Part shown: positions 46,801 through 57,550 of the stretch, one piece after another
How the letters are laid out: each line of letters begins with the position of its first letter
How positions within the stretch are numbered: position 1 is the stretch's first letter
Assembly: GCF_910594005.1 (NCBI RefSeq)
Contig: NC_057817.1
Span: 25,893,001 to 25,957,000, forward strand
DNA from: Cervus elaphus
Taxonomy: Eukaryota > Chordata > Mammalia > Artiodactyla > Cervidae
DNA length: 64,000 nt
Reading direction: 5' to 3'
The notes under the pieces: generated by a model
What the model saw: the letters and a program-made list of their open reading frames with translations, nothing else
What the model was told of the DNA's origin: nothing
Databases searched by the model: none
Position numbers and translations under genes: made by a program

Positions 46801-49040
46801 GGGAGGGGGTCCCCTCTAGTATTCCAGGTGAATCCCCACTGGCCCGAGTGGCCGAGTGGCCTTCTCCGGAAACTGTTGTCCTGGGGTGGGGGGGTGAACA
46901 AAGACTTGTCCCCCTCCCCCAGTCAGTGCGGCCATCTGCTGCGGCGGGGGCAGACAAAATACAGCGAAAGAGAAATAGAGGCCTCACCGATCGGCGGTTC
47001 CCAGAATACGCCAGGAGAAAAGCTCCCATTTTCAGGCCTCCGGGGCCCCTCCACTGGCCCACGGTACTCCCCTCGCCCTTTGCAGGTCGCACGGACTCGG
47101 GGTCTGAGCGGCCGCGGCCTGGCTCCCCGGGGCGTCAGCCCCAGGGCCGCGCCGGGGCGGCGAGAGAGCGCGCGGCAGCCGGAGCGGGCGGCGGGCTGGG
47201 CCCATTTGGGGAGAGCCAAGCGCTTTTCTCGATCGTAAACAAGGAACGCGAAATTAGCCCCTCGGCAGACGCCTCTGCCGACACACACAAGTCCTATTGG
47301 TGGGGGGGGAAGGGGGAGAGAAAATGCCATTTCTTCCCCCGGGAGAATACCTCCCAGGCCTTTATGTCGGCTGCGAAAGGGGAATTTTGGGGGGGCAGGA
47401 GAGGAAGGGAAGGGGATTGTGGGGGGAGGGGAGGGAAGATTCACAGTCAACTCGGGCCCAAGAGGTTTGATTTGAATGCAGTCGAACTATATTTTTTAAA
47501 ATTTGATAAAACAGGTTATCTCCCCCCCACCCCCCAGGCGACCAGTCTGGGTTTAAACAGGAAATCGAGGAGCGGTCCCCTCCCCCACTCGGGCTTGGCG
47601 CAGAAGCCCAGTCACGCGTTTGGGAGAGGGTGGGGGGTGCTCTTGGCTCGGGCTGAAGGGGACTCTGGCCCCTAGACTCTCGGATCTCTCCAGAAATATG
47701 CACCCTCCCCTCCCCCAGCTCTAGGGTGTGTCTGCCTTGGGTGTGTAAGCGAGTATGTGTGCGTTGCCCTTTATAAACAGAAGCTCACACATATAGGGGC
47801 CGCCTCGGACCCAGGCCAGGGAGCAGGGCGGGGACATATATCAAGCTGCAACACATTCAGGGCCACGTACATTTGGAAGAAATTAAGCCACTGTGTTATG
47901 AAACCATATGTGTTGGGTTAAGACTATACAACACGCCATTAGCACCAATTATTAGGAAGATCCCCAGCGCCCAGGACCCTCCGGGCCGCCCAATTCTGAG
48001 TCCCGACCCCATGAGCCAGCCGTGCCCCAGCCGTGCCTTGAGACCTCACTACCTTTGCTCATCCAGGAGGCCCTGCCGGCGAGGCCTGGTCCCTGTCCCC
48101 ACCCATTCTAGGGCCTCTCCAATTCCCACCTCCGCCCCAGACAGGGCAGATCACAGCCCAGAGCAGCCAGGCGACGCGGGTGAAGCAGTCCAGTTGGTAT
48201 CCTGGATGGGGTAGCCGCGGGTGGGGGTGGAGAACGCCGGGCCGGGGGGAGGGGGGAGAGAAGGTAGATTGGCCCCCATTCTCCAAGCACAAGATGGCTT
48301 TTGAGGACCGAGTCTCCACCCCCACCCATCCACCCGCAGTGCAGAGCACCTCCCCTCTTTCCATCCGCTCGAGTGGGGGTGGAAGCAGGGGGTGGGCAGA
48401 CGCTCTCTCCTCCGCTGACGCGCACCAGCCACCAGCCTCCCCCCTAATTGCCAATTAACTGGCCCCGCCGCCCGCCTAGCTGCGCTCTCTTCCTGCTCCG
48501 CTGCCGGGCCCTGGGCCCGCACTGCGCATGTGTGAGCCCTAGCGGTCGCGCTCTCCGGGAGGGAGGGGGCTGCGGAGCAGGGAGGGGGCGCTGGAAAGTT
48601 TGTTTGGGGGTTGGGGGGCTGACTCTGCTCGGAGGGCATTGGTTACAGCTTACAGGTTCTCTCTTCTGCCCTGGATTTTGAGCTCCCGAGCCCCCTCTGT
48701 CCCAGTCCCGTTAGCCAAGAGGCCGCAGATCTATAACAGGTAAGGACAAGGTCCGCGCACTAGACCCCGGCCTTGAGCCCCACGCAGTCCTCTGGCCCCC
48801 CGACCCCCAACTTCAGCGTACAGTGACATAAGGACAACATACTTCCCCCCACTACCATATTCCAGTTTAACCCAATTTCTCCACCCCCCCCCCCACTTTT
48901 CCTCCCCATAATTGCCACGCGCCCACCCTCTCGCCCCCTCTCCTCTCTAACCAAGACAAGCCGTTGCTGTCCTTATCTTGAAACCGCCACCCAGCTACGG
49001 ACCATTAGTTACATATTTGAACCAATAAGGAAGCACTTAC
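43831..49040. other. HOXC8-HOXC6 interval, part 2; no gene seen
   Basis: Contains AT-rich patches at 43920-44345 and 45800-45960, a CpG-rich patch at 47040-47240 and an AT-balanced patch at 47760-47960. In gene direction this would be the first intron of transcripts starting at the putative shared exon. Confidence 0.45.
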
Positions 49041-49200
49041 CGGGCGTTGCTGTCACTCTCCCTCTCCCTCTCTCTCTGCCTCTCTCTCCCACTCTCTTTC
49101 TCGTCTTTCCTCATTCTGTGCCGCTGCCGAGCCTGTCTCAGCTCCACATACATATATATGTATATATATATATATATACTTTACAGAAATTTCAAAATAA
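49041..49200 (-). other. Putative shared 5' noncoding exon for HOXC6/HOXC5/HOXC4 transcripts (3' end defined by donor)
   Basis: A consensus donor reads CGCCCG|GTAAGTG on the minus strand, so an exon would end at 49041. It is preceded by purine-rich GAGA sequence and an (AT)n run, and lies about 4.5 kb downstream of the HOXC8 3' end and about 10.8 kb upstream of the HOXC6 ATG. In human, HOXC4, HOXC5 and HOXC6 share a 5' noncoding exon in about this place. Matching it here relies on distance and the donor only; the 5' end of the exon is not defined and could extend to about 49.9 kb. Confidence 0.4.
49146..49178. repeat. (AT)n run
   Basis: An alternating AT run with one G, inside the putative shared 5' exon and just upstream of its GAGA-rich part in gene direction. 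Confidence 0.85.
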
Positions 49201-49574
49201 AAAAGAATAGTCCCAATAATTAAAAAAGCCAAATAAAATTAAGGAGAGATGCAAGAAGGGGGCAGGAGGGAGAGCTTAGGAGAGGGGAGGGGCTGAGGCA
49301 TCTGCAGCTCCCTGTCTCAACTCCTGCTCCCGCATTCCTCCTGCCCCTTGGGGGGCTAGAGGGTCGGGAAGGGAGAGAGGGGTGCCCTCTACTCCAGACT
49401 CTCCCCCCCCCGCCCCCCTCCCCAGGTGCTCCCAGCTTCCGGCAACTCCAGCTGGGAGGAAAAAAATTAAATGAGGGGAGAAAATAATTATTAATCAGAT
49501 TAATAAAAAAAATACTAGTAATGAAGGGAGCGCCCAGCGCAGGTTTCCCTGGCAATGGTTAGGCTCTTACAGGG

Positions 49575-49800
49575 AGGACTGTTCTGCGGAGCGCTCCGAA
49601 CGGACAAACCACAATAAAAAGTTCACGTTCATGGATGGAATCCACATGACTTCTTGTGGCCAATCCAACTTGTGAGTCGATCGTAAACTTTTATTACTCA
49701 GCTGTAAATTTTCTGCAAACAACCGGGAATGCGATGCATTTGTGTAGCGTGTGCAAATGGGCGCCGCGGTCGCCATGTTTACCCAATTCTCTCGGAGAGG
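49575..49800. promoter_or_regulatory. Candidate promoter/enhancer block upstream of the putative shared exon
   Basis: This mixed-composition block contains the perfect palindrome CGGAGCGCTCCG (49587-49598), an inverted-CCAAT context tggccaatccaac, TCGTAAA at 49681-49687 followed by cttttatta, and gcgatgcatttg. It stands out from the simple GA- and C-rich flanks. Its position, just upstream in gene direction of the donor at 49041, suits a promoter for the shared transcript. This is inference. Confidence 0.4.
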
Positions 49801-51439
49801 GAGCATCCCCCGACCCCCACCCCACCCCCACCCACCGCCCACTCCCCACGGGCCGGGTTGCTCCTGGCTAGCGCGGAAGGGCGAAGGGGGGACGTGACAG
49901 GAGACAAGGAAGGATTCTGGCGCTGAGTCGGCTGCCTCCCTCTGCCATGCCGAATTTTACATATTTTCCTTAATAAATGGGGTATTAAGGTTGGCTCTGG
50001 GGGAACCAAAGCTTTGCAAAGATTTGTGTCATTGGGGCAGTGACGGCCGGCCCTGCGGCGTGAAGGGACTGAAAAGGGATGCTAAGCCTACCCCTGTCAT
50101 TTTTTTCTAGGAAGAAAACAACATCCTTCCCACTGGGGCGTAGGGGAAGCCCCCCACTCCACCCCAGAAGGAAACAGGAGGGGCAGGCCGCTGGAAGCCT
50201 GATAACCAAGACTGACCTGGCCATGGTCTGAAGAGCGAGAGGGTTTAGACCGGCCCTGGGCAGGCCTGCGGAGGCAGCTTGGTTGGTGGGGGGGGACGAG
50301 AATGGGGAGCAGTCTGCAGAACTCCCAAAGTGCCCCTCACCCCCACGTTCTTTTCTCCGAGAAAGTGACATTCACCCCCCCCCCGCCCCCCCCAAGGACC
50401 ATCCTTACTGTCAGATCTCCTCAATTCCTAGGTTCAGATGGCAGCTTCCTCCTAATCTTTTTAGAATTAAATATAAAATTAAGGCCTATGATCGATCTTA
50501 GTTCCCAGTTCTTTTTCCTGTGGGTGCATGGTCCTAGGAAGCCTTTTCCTGTCTGGTCAGGTGGCCCAAACCCATCTGCCTTTTTCAGAAAAATCCCAGT
50601 GTCTGGGCAGCTAGGACACACCTTGCAGGCCCTGAAAAAAGAATCTATTCTTCCCTTAAATTCCACCTTCCATGCTAAACACCAGAGCACGGGAGACTCC
50701 AGACCCCTGATTTTGGCAATGAATCCAATGTGAGGGAGCCCAGAATAAATTCCCCCATAGAGACTATTTGCCAACCAGTCACCACCCAGCCACTCTTCCC
50801 AACCAGCTGGAGATTTGAAGGCCCAAAGCTCTTCTCTTGGTTCCCTAGTCGTGTTGGCATGGGGACTGCCAGGGCTGGGTGCCCCACCCCAACCAACAGG
50901 GGGTCCCCTCATCCCCTCCCCAAACTTCCTCCACAGTAAGTGAAGCAGTTCTCTCAGCCGGATGCAGGGACCTCGTTTCTTTTACAAACCCACCCATAAA
51001 TTTTATAACAGGTAGTTAAAAATTACGACAAGGAAGCACTGGCCCAGCTTTTCACAATGGGCCTCGGGGAGAATGGGACAGCTCTGCGGGCAGTTCACCG
51101 GAAATTTTACTTCTAGTCTGTGGCACAACCTGTCTTAGAGTTCGCTTTAACTGGCACGGGGTGACTTTCTCCAGCACACAGCTGCTGGGGCATCTCATTT
51201 GGGGAAGCTGAGGCTGGGGAGGCCAATCCACTCTCCCATCCTAGGGTCCCCCAAGGAGCCTTTTAGGGCAGTTATTACCTCCCTCATCCTCCGCGCCCCC
51301 CCCCCCAGATCCCCTACAGGCCCGCAATTCCCTTGGCCTCTACAACGAAGTGGGGAGGGAGAGACAATGCCGAGTTTGGGTTTTTTTTTAATCCTGAGAA
51401 ACGAATTTGCCCCCCAACTTAATAGCTGCATTATCCTGT

Positions 51440-51610
51440 CTCTACGGTTGAGATTAGAATAATAAATTCAAGGCGAAATGAGCGAGATGCTTCAACTCAG
51501 CATTTTGAAAGCCACTATTTTTCACAAATCACAAATAGCTTTCGGAAGCCACTTTGATTGGCTAATAAAAAAGTAAAGAATGGGAGAAAGTCCTAGCTGC
51601 TGCAGCCGAA
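51440..51610. promoter_or_regulatory. Candidate CNE with CCAAT-like and homeodomain words
   Basis: Here are aataataaattc, twin caaat words in ttcacaaatcacaaatagc, and ccactttgattggctaataaaaaag, which couples an inverted CCAAT box with a TAAT core. No coding sequence is present. Confidence 0.3.
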
Positions 51611-53599
51611 TGGTCCCCATTCCGGTAATGGGACGGCGGGAGTATTTGGGAGGACGCGTTTCTAAAGAGAGCGCATCCCCGCTCGCAATTAAGTTCTCCC
51701 ATAAAACGGGTTTTGCCTCCTTTTCTCTCCAAACGAGAAAACAGAGGCGGTGGGCACCACGGGTGGGGGGGAGCGGGTGCTGTAAGAGGGCGGCTGGAGC
51801 TCTCTGGGTTTGGCCCACCCGATGCTTCGCATCTCAAGCGATGCTGGGCGCCAGACGCACCCCGCCCTCCGACGCCGGTCTTGGGGCCACGGGCATTGCT
51901 GCGCACGGCCGGGGTTGAATGGGGCATTGGGTGTGGGGAAAATTCGGTGAGGTTCTTCGAAGCCATTTAGTGTAGGATCAACCCACTCGGCTACTGGGCC
52001 AGCGATTTTTTTTATTAATAGCAAGCATAATTCCACATTTCAAAATGAAACGACCCTCGCCGGCCCTCGGAGTCTGGACGCCCGTGGGAAGGCCTGAGGT
52101 CGGAGCGAAATGCTCTCTATTCGGGCCTCCCCGGCGGGCTGCCGGTGTTTCCCCGCAGCAAACAGGGTTACCTGGCTGGCCCCGAGACTGGCAGCTGGGA
52201 CCCCAGGTTCCGAAAGATTTCCCCCAGAGCTGTTCAAAGCTGTTCCCGACTGCCCGCAGCCTGCGCTTCCAATCGGTAGCCTCGCTCGGGCCGCAGGAGT
52301 CCCCTATTAACGACGCCTGATCCAATCCTGTATTCAAGACCACTTTGCGTGGGAGCCAGGGACCCAGACGCGGGTGAAATTACACAAAACTAGAGTCGAC
52401 CTGGGTGTAAGTCTGGGAAAATCATTGAATGGGAGAATAGAGGCTGAGAGAGTGAAGGGAGTAAGAGAGAGAGAGGTCTGGCCTCAAAAATATTTCAGTC
52501 TTTGGGGGTCTGGGTTTTTAATACCAGAAGATCCCTTCCCCTCCCCTCATCCCATCAGACGGTGGCTGAATCAGACGGCTTGTATCTCTGGAATTTGGTA
52601 TTAGTTGACCAGAATCTTACTGGCATAAACAGATTTCTCTGTCTAGGACTCTCCAGGGAGGACCGAAAGACCTCTTGCCCCCTGAGTCCCTTAGCCTTCA
52701 ACCCTTTATTTTGGGGAGTGGGGAGTCCAATGAAGACTGTCCTTACCCGGCAGTGGCTGGAGTGAGGGACTGTCCACTCAGCGGGTCCACCCCCACCCAA
52801 GCCAATGACCTAAATTATAAGGGCAGGGCAGGCAGCCCAATTGCCAAGGTGAAGCTGAGAGGGCTTGAAACAGCCAGAACAGAGGCTGGAGTAAGTGCAA
52901 GCAGGCTGGGTGACAGTGATGGCTCTGTGCTGGCTGAATTTGAATTTCAGACTGTGGACTCAGGCTGCTTGCCTTATCAGTCCCTCCACCTTTCCCTTCT
53001 CTCCTCTCCCCTAGGCTTAAGCTCCCTTATCCCCCACTCTCAGGCTTCTTCCACCCAAGTCCTCTAGACTGCCTTGAGCCTCACATCCTTCCCACCCTGT
53101 TTGCTTTCTAGTGCTGGGTGCTGAGTACTAAGGGTTGACCATGAGAGGCATATGAGATCAGAAGGAATCACATTGCCTCATCCTTAGCCCCAGCCCCTGG
53201 TTGAAAAAGGCCTAGTTGCTGGAGGGGAATGGCGGGGGGCAGATTTTTGATCTGGGCTCAGCCCAGGGCCAGGAGGAAGAAGATGGACGAGTGGAGGAGA
53301 AGATGCTTTCTTCCCATTGGGACCCTGGCATCTACCAGCCCACTTTGTTTGGAGCCAATGTTCTCCCAAGGGCATTCTGCTCTTCTTCCTCCTCCTCCTG
53401 CTCACCTCCCCACTTTCACCTGCCCTCCCAGCCCAGCCAGCCCTCTCAGGTCCTCCACTTCTCTCCATGTGAGTGCTCCCCAAACCCAAGTCAGATCAGT
53501 GGAGGAAACCTTTAGTAGAATATTGCAAAAGGCTAAGGAGGGGAGGGGTAGAAAACAGGGGTACGATGGGGAAAAATCGAGTCAGTCATTACAGCTTCA
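51611..53599. other. Downstream flank of HOXC8; no gene seen
   Basis: A balanced patch at 51930-52330 may be conserved. The remainder is unremarkable, non-coding sequence. Confidence 0.5.
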
Positions 53600-55003
53600 A
53601 ATATTTTTTTCTCCATTTTTTTAATTATGACTCACGTATACAATACAAAGTACTTGGACCAGAAACAGAGCTGCTGCCGGGACACAAAATCTACATTCAT
53701 AGCTGGACATAAAGACGAATGACCAAAAATTATTATTATAGATATATTTTTAACGTTGTTTTTCTTTCGAGCACATTGCATAAACAGAGAATTCAAGACA
53801 GTTAACTATACATTCAGTGCAATTTAGTTCTACTCTACTGGGGTTAGAAGCACAATAAAAGCGCACAGGACCGGCGGGCTAGGCAGTCTCAGTTGTTGGG
53901 TTTTTCTTAGTGAAATAAGCAGCAACAAACGACAACAAAACCGCATTACAAATACTCTCAAAGCAGGATTTCTTCCTATAGGTAGTGATAAAATACGTTG
54001 GAGGTTTCTTTTTTTTTTATTTTAAATTTTTTCTCTTTTTTTCTCCTGTATTAGGATTTTTTTTTAATTTCTCTCTTTTTTATTTTTTCAAGATTATTGC
54101 AGGTTCCCTTTAGGTAGTATGTTAAAGATTTACTATGATTATTATCAGTATTATTATTATTTTCATGATTATGGCGATTTCTGAGCGCCTAATACCAGTG
54201 CAGCTCAGAGGAAGCTGGGCCCAACAACAGGAATTAGACAGCTGAAGGGGAGGAAGGCATGGGCCCGAGTGACCATGGGATGGCTAGGTAGGATCTGAGC
54301 GGCAACTGCAGGCGCCTTTCTACCCCGTGAAAAGGGAGGGGGGAGGGGGAGACCCCCGTCTCCTTCAGGTTTCCATCAGGTTCCTAGAGAAAGTCAAGGG
54401 GGTCTAAGTGGGGACCCCCAGGTAGGGAGAGGGGATATTCCTTGCCATCATTTTTAAAATGTCTTTGAACATCTTCCCTTTCTTTCCCTTCCTTCCTTCA
54501 CTTTTTCTTTCCTTTGGGGAAAAAAGTCAATCTAAGACACTAATCCTAGCATGAAAACAAAGCCACGAGTCTTCTTCCGCATTTTGAGGGGGCTCCCCTC
54601 TAAAATAAATACCAGAGAAGCAGGGAGGTCACAGTGTGGCAAGAAGGGGCCGGGAAAAGGGGAAAGGGGGCCAGGTCTCAGACCTTAAAATCCAGGCAAG
54701 ACTAGGAAGGGTGGGGGTAGGGAGAAGTGTGTGTGTTGGGGCAACGACTGAGACAGAGACTTGGAACTTTTCGCTGTGTCTCAGTCTCCCCCCTCCAGCC
54801 CCCAAACAAATAAAGATGGGGGGAAGTCCAAAGGTAATAAAACCAGAGCTGCAAGTATCTGACAGGTAGTTAGAGTTGTGAGTGTCATTCTATTCTCTAT
54901 AAAAGCAAATGACAGTCGTAAACTTCTCAATTTATCTGCTACCATAAAATGAAACTTCAAGGGAGTTGCTAAAGGAGGGGGGGGGGATGTCTCTCTTTTT
55001 CGC
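53600..55003 (-). other. HOXC8: HOXC8 3' UTR
   Basis: About 1.4 kb past the stop there is no coding sequence. The distal half (53590-54180) is strongly AT-rich, with T runs on the plus strand and a TCGTAAA word near the start (54916). A candidate ATTAAA signal (plus-strand tttaat) lies at 53620-53625. The extent fits known HOXC8 mRNAs of about 2.2 kb; the cleavage site is estimated. Confidence 0.5.
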
Positions 55004-57115
55004 TCAGTCCTTGTTTTCTTCCTTTTCCTCCTCTTCTTTATCCTCTTCCTCGTTTCCTTCCTCCTCCACCTTCTCCTCATCTCGGGCTCCGGGCAGTTTA
55101 TCCTTGTTGTTCTCCTTTTTCCACTTCATCCTTCGGTTCTGGAACCAGATCTTCACTTGTCTCTCGGTCAGTCCCAGGGCATGAGAGACTTCAATCCGAC
55201 GCTTTCGTGTCAAATAAGGATTAAAGAGAAACTCCTTTTCTAGTTCCAAGGTCTGATACCGGCTGTAAGTTTGCCTTCCGCTGCGCCGCCCCGGAGCTGG
55301 ACAGAACAGAAGCCCAGTCTGGTTATGTTTGGGTAGGGGCTTGGCTCTCCCCTGTCACTCTTCCTCCCCTGAAATCCCCCCCTCTGGTTTCCCCAGTTTT
55401 CCTCCCTCCTGCGGAAAAGGCTGAGCAGGCAGGGGCAGGAAAGTTTGGGGGGTTTGTTTTGGTTTAGCTTCACCTTGGGAGGTAGGGTGGGGGTGGGGGC
55501 AGGGACTAGGATCTGTCTGGAAAGTGGGGGCTGGAAGAGGCCAAGGGAGCACTGCAGAGTGCCCCCAGGCCTGCAGTTCCAGGAAACTGGCCCTTGCAGC
55601 TTTGTTTACAAGTGCAGAGGGGCATTGGGTGAGCAGGGCTGGGGACACAGTCTGTTTCCAAAAGGAAGGCAAAAGGGCTGGGGGTGAAGAAGTGGGGCTC
55701 TGCTCACTGCCCCTCTTCGGATCTCTCTGCCTCATGCCTTGCAAGGAGGAAAAATAATTGATCTCCTGGAATGTATCACTGCTTGGCCTGATTGCTAACT
55801 GGAGATCAGCAAATAAATCACGGGCCATCCTCGCTGGAACTTGTCGCTTTCTAGCTTCCCCTTTTACTTCGAAATTGGGCGATGAGGGGCCACCCTTGGA
55901 GGGGCTCATGACCTGAGCTGCTCTGAGGGTCTCAGGAAGACCCCACAAGCCTTTGATGCGGGGTAGCTTGGCAAGGGTCTTCTGGACCTCAGAGCCCTCT
56001 AATCTACATGGCCTCCCTCCTTTTCAGGACTCTTTTCTTCCCCCCCTCCTCTCTGACTCCCTCTCTTCTCTCCAACTGAAGGAAGTAGAGCAAAGTTGGG
56101 GTGGTGGCCCTAAGGCTAGTTCTCTGAGAGGAGGTGGTGGGTACCCCAGAGAAGCAGATCACCTGTTCTTGGGGTCCTGCCACCCCCTGACCCAGCCAGG
56201 GGAGGGAAGCAGGGGTCTTCATCCCAAGACAGCCTGGCCACTGTCCTGGACTGGGGCTCTCTGCCTTATGGAGAAACTGGCTTGCTCCAAAGGCTGATAA
56301 CCTCAGGGTCCCCTGCTCCTTCCCAGCCACCTCCCCAACTTTGACTAGAGATGGTGAGAGAAAGAGACAGACAGAGAAAGAGGAGGAGAGAAAGACAGAC
56401 AGACTGACAGAGGTGGAGAAAACGTTTTTTTAACCCTTTGCACCCAGATACCACCTTTTCCCCCACTTTTACCCCAATCCCCCAAATCTCCCAGACAAGC
56501 CCGGTGCCCCACCCCCAGCTGAACCTCCCAACCTCCAGAAACCCACTCAGGCCCGGGGGTGGGGCCCGAGAGAGCCCCAAGCCAGGAGGGAAAGCGAGGG
56601 CAGACAAAAAGGAGGCGAGGGAGGGGGGGAAGACCCCGGAGCGCGGGAGACCAAGGGGGAAAGAGAAAAGGCTTCTCACCGTGGGGTCTCATCCATGGAA
56701 ACATGAGGCTGGGAGACGAGTTTTGATTTAAGTGGCCTTGTCCTTCGCTACTGTTAGTGTTGGCGGAGGATTTACAGTCGGGATATTGCACCACGCTCGC
56801 CTCTTGCTGAGCCCCATAAAGGGACTGTCTGGGGAGCGCCTCGTAGCCATAGAATTTGGAGGCGTCTCCGTGGCAGCTCAGCGAGCACGGGTTCTGCTGG
56901 TAGCCCGAGTTGGAGATGCCCGAGGTGCCGTGGTGGAAGAAGTCTTGGACGTGGTGCGAGGCGTGCTGGAAGCCGGGCGCCGAGCCGCCGGGCCCGTACA
57001 CCAGCGCATGGCTCCGGCCCACGCTCTGCGGGAAGCGGCAGTCGTAATAGGCCGGCTCCAGGGACTCGCCGCCTTTGTACTTGGAGAACAGGGGGTTGAC
57101 GAAGTAGGAGCTCAT
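55004..57115 (-). CDS. HOXC8: HOXC8 homeodomain transcription factor, complete two-exon CDS
   Basis: Exon 1 is 57115-56680 and exon 2 is 55296-55004, separated by a 1383-nt intron (donor CACG|gtgag, acceptor gtccag|CTCCGG). The junction reads RPHAPGRRSGRQTYS. The product is 242 aa, as expected for HOXC8. It starts MSSYFVNPLFSKYK and has a hexapeptide variant FPWM at about 139-142, a homeodomain at about 149-208 and a very acidic C-terminal tail of Glu/Lys ending EENKD. The frame remains open for 91 codons upstream but only from a GTG, with no in-frame ATG, so MSSYF is the start. HOXC8 is a nuclear transcription factor of paralogue group 8 that patterns thoracic vertebrae, brachial motor neurons and cartilage. 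Gly15 (KYKGGE) and Asp in the acidic tail (EEDKEE) differ from my memory of human. A candidate early enhancer lies about 3.7 kb upstream. Confidence 0.98.
55297..56679 (-). other. HOXC8: HOXC8 intron
   Basis: The intron contains no open coding sequence I can support. A conserved-looking AT-rich patch near 55740-55830 includes aaaaataattgatctcc, gattgctaac and caaataaatcac, which are homeodomain-type words. Unlike the HOXC4, HOXC5 and HOXC6 introns, I see no CCATAAA/TTTATGG dyad here. Confidence 0.6.
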
Positions 57116-57475
57116 GCTGGGCACATGAAAACCCGCCGCCCCCTCCCCTCTGGCTCCCGACTCCCCCGCCCGGGACCCCCGAAACTGCCCTCCCCCCGGG
57201 AGCGATCCCCAGGCCGGCCGGCTCCCCGGGGCGGCGGGCCGGGCTGGGCAGGTGGGGGGCGCCTGGGTGCCGGCGGCCGGCGGGGCGGCGCAGCTCCCGG
57301 GCTGGGCGCGGGCGGCGGCGGGCAAGCGGGCGGCGGCGGCGGCGGCGGCTCTCTTCACTGTCGGTAGGTAGAGCTCGCGCTCCCGCACTTAGCTCTTTCC
57401 TTTAACAGCCCAGGCGAATTCCTCAGACTCCCGGCGGTGGCGGCGCTTACACGCGATTCGCGTTCATCAATCCAC
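57116..57475 (-). promoter_or_regulatory. HOXC8: HOXC8 5' UTR and CpG-rich promoter region
   Basis: Upstream of the ATG is a very GC-rich tract with many CpG and a (GCC)n-like run near 57325-57350, followed by an AT-balanced segment containing ctgttaaaggaaagagc on the gene strand. No TATA box is evident, so a CpG-island promoter is likely. The transcription start is not determined. Confidence 0.5.
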
Positions 57476-57487
57476 GACATGAAGACA

Positions 57488-57550
57488 GGCGAGAGGGAGA
57501 GAGAGAGAGGGAGAGAGAGAGGGAGAGAGAGAGAGAGAGAGAGAAGGAAG
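57488..57550. repeat. (GA)n run upstream of HOXC8
   Basis: A nearly pure GA tract interrupted by GGGA units, about 0.37 kb upstream of the HOXC8 ATG. GA/CT tracts near promoters can bind GAGA-type factors. Confidence 0.85.

Noticed and set aside
46734..47675. 313-codon plus-strand open frame in the HOXC8-HOXC6 interval
   Set aside because: It runs through a GC-rich CpG patch and then AT-rich sequence, shows low-complexity composition and no domain, and overlaps other frames. It looks like a chance open frame.
57116..57388. 91-codon in-frame N-terminal extension of HOXC8
   Set aside because: It is open only because the 5' UTR is very GC-rich. It begins at GTG and has no in-frame ATG, and HOXC8 starts at MSSYF in the family.
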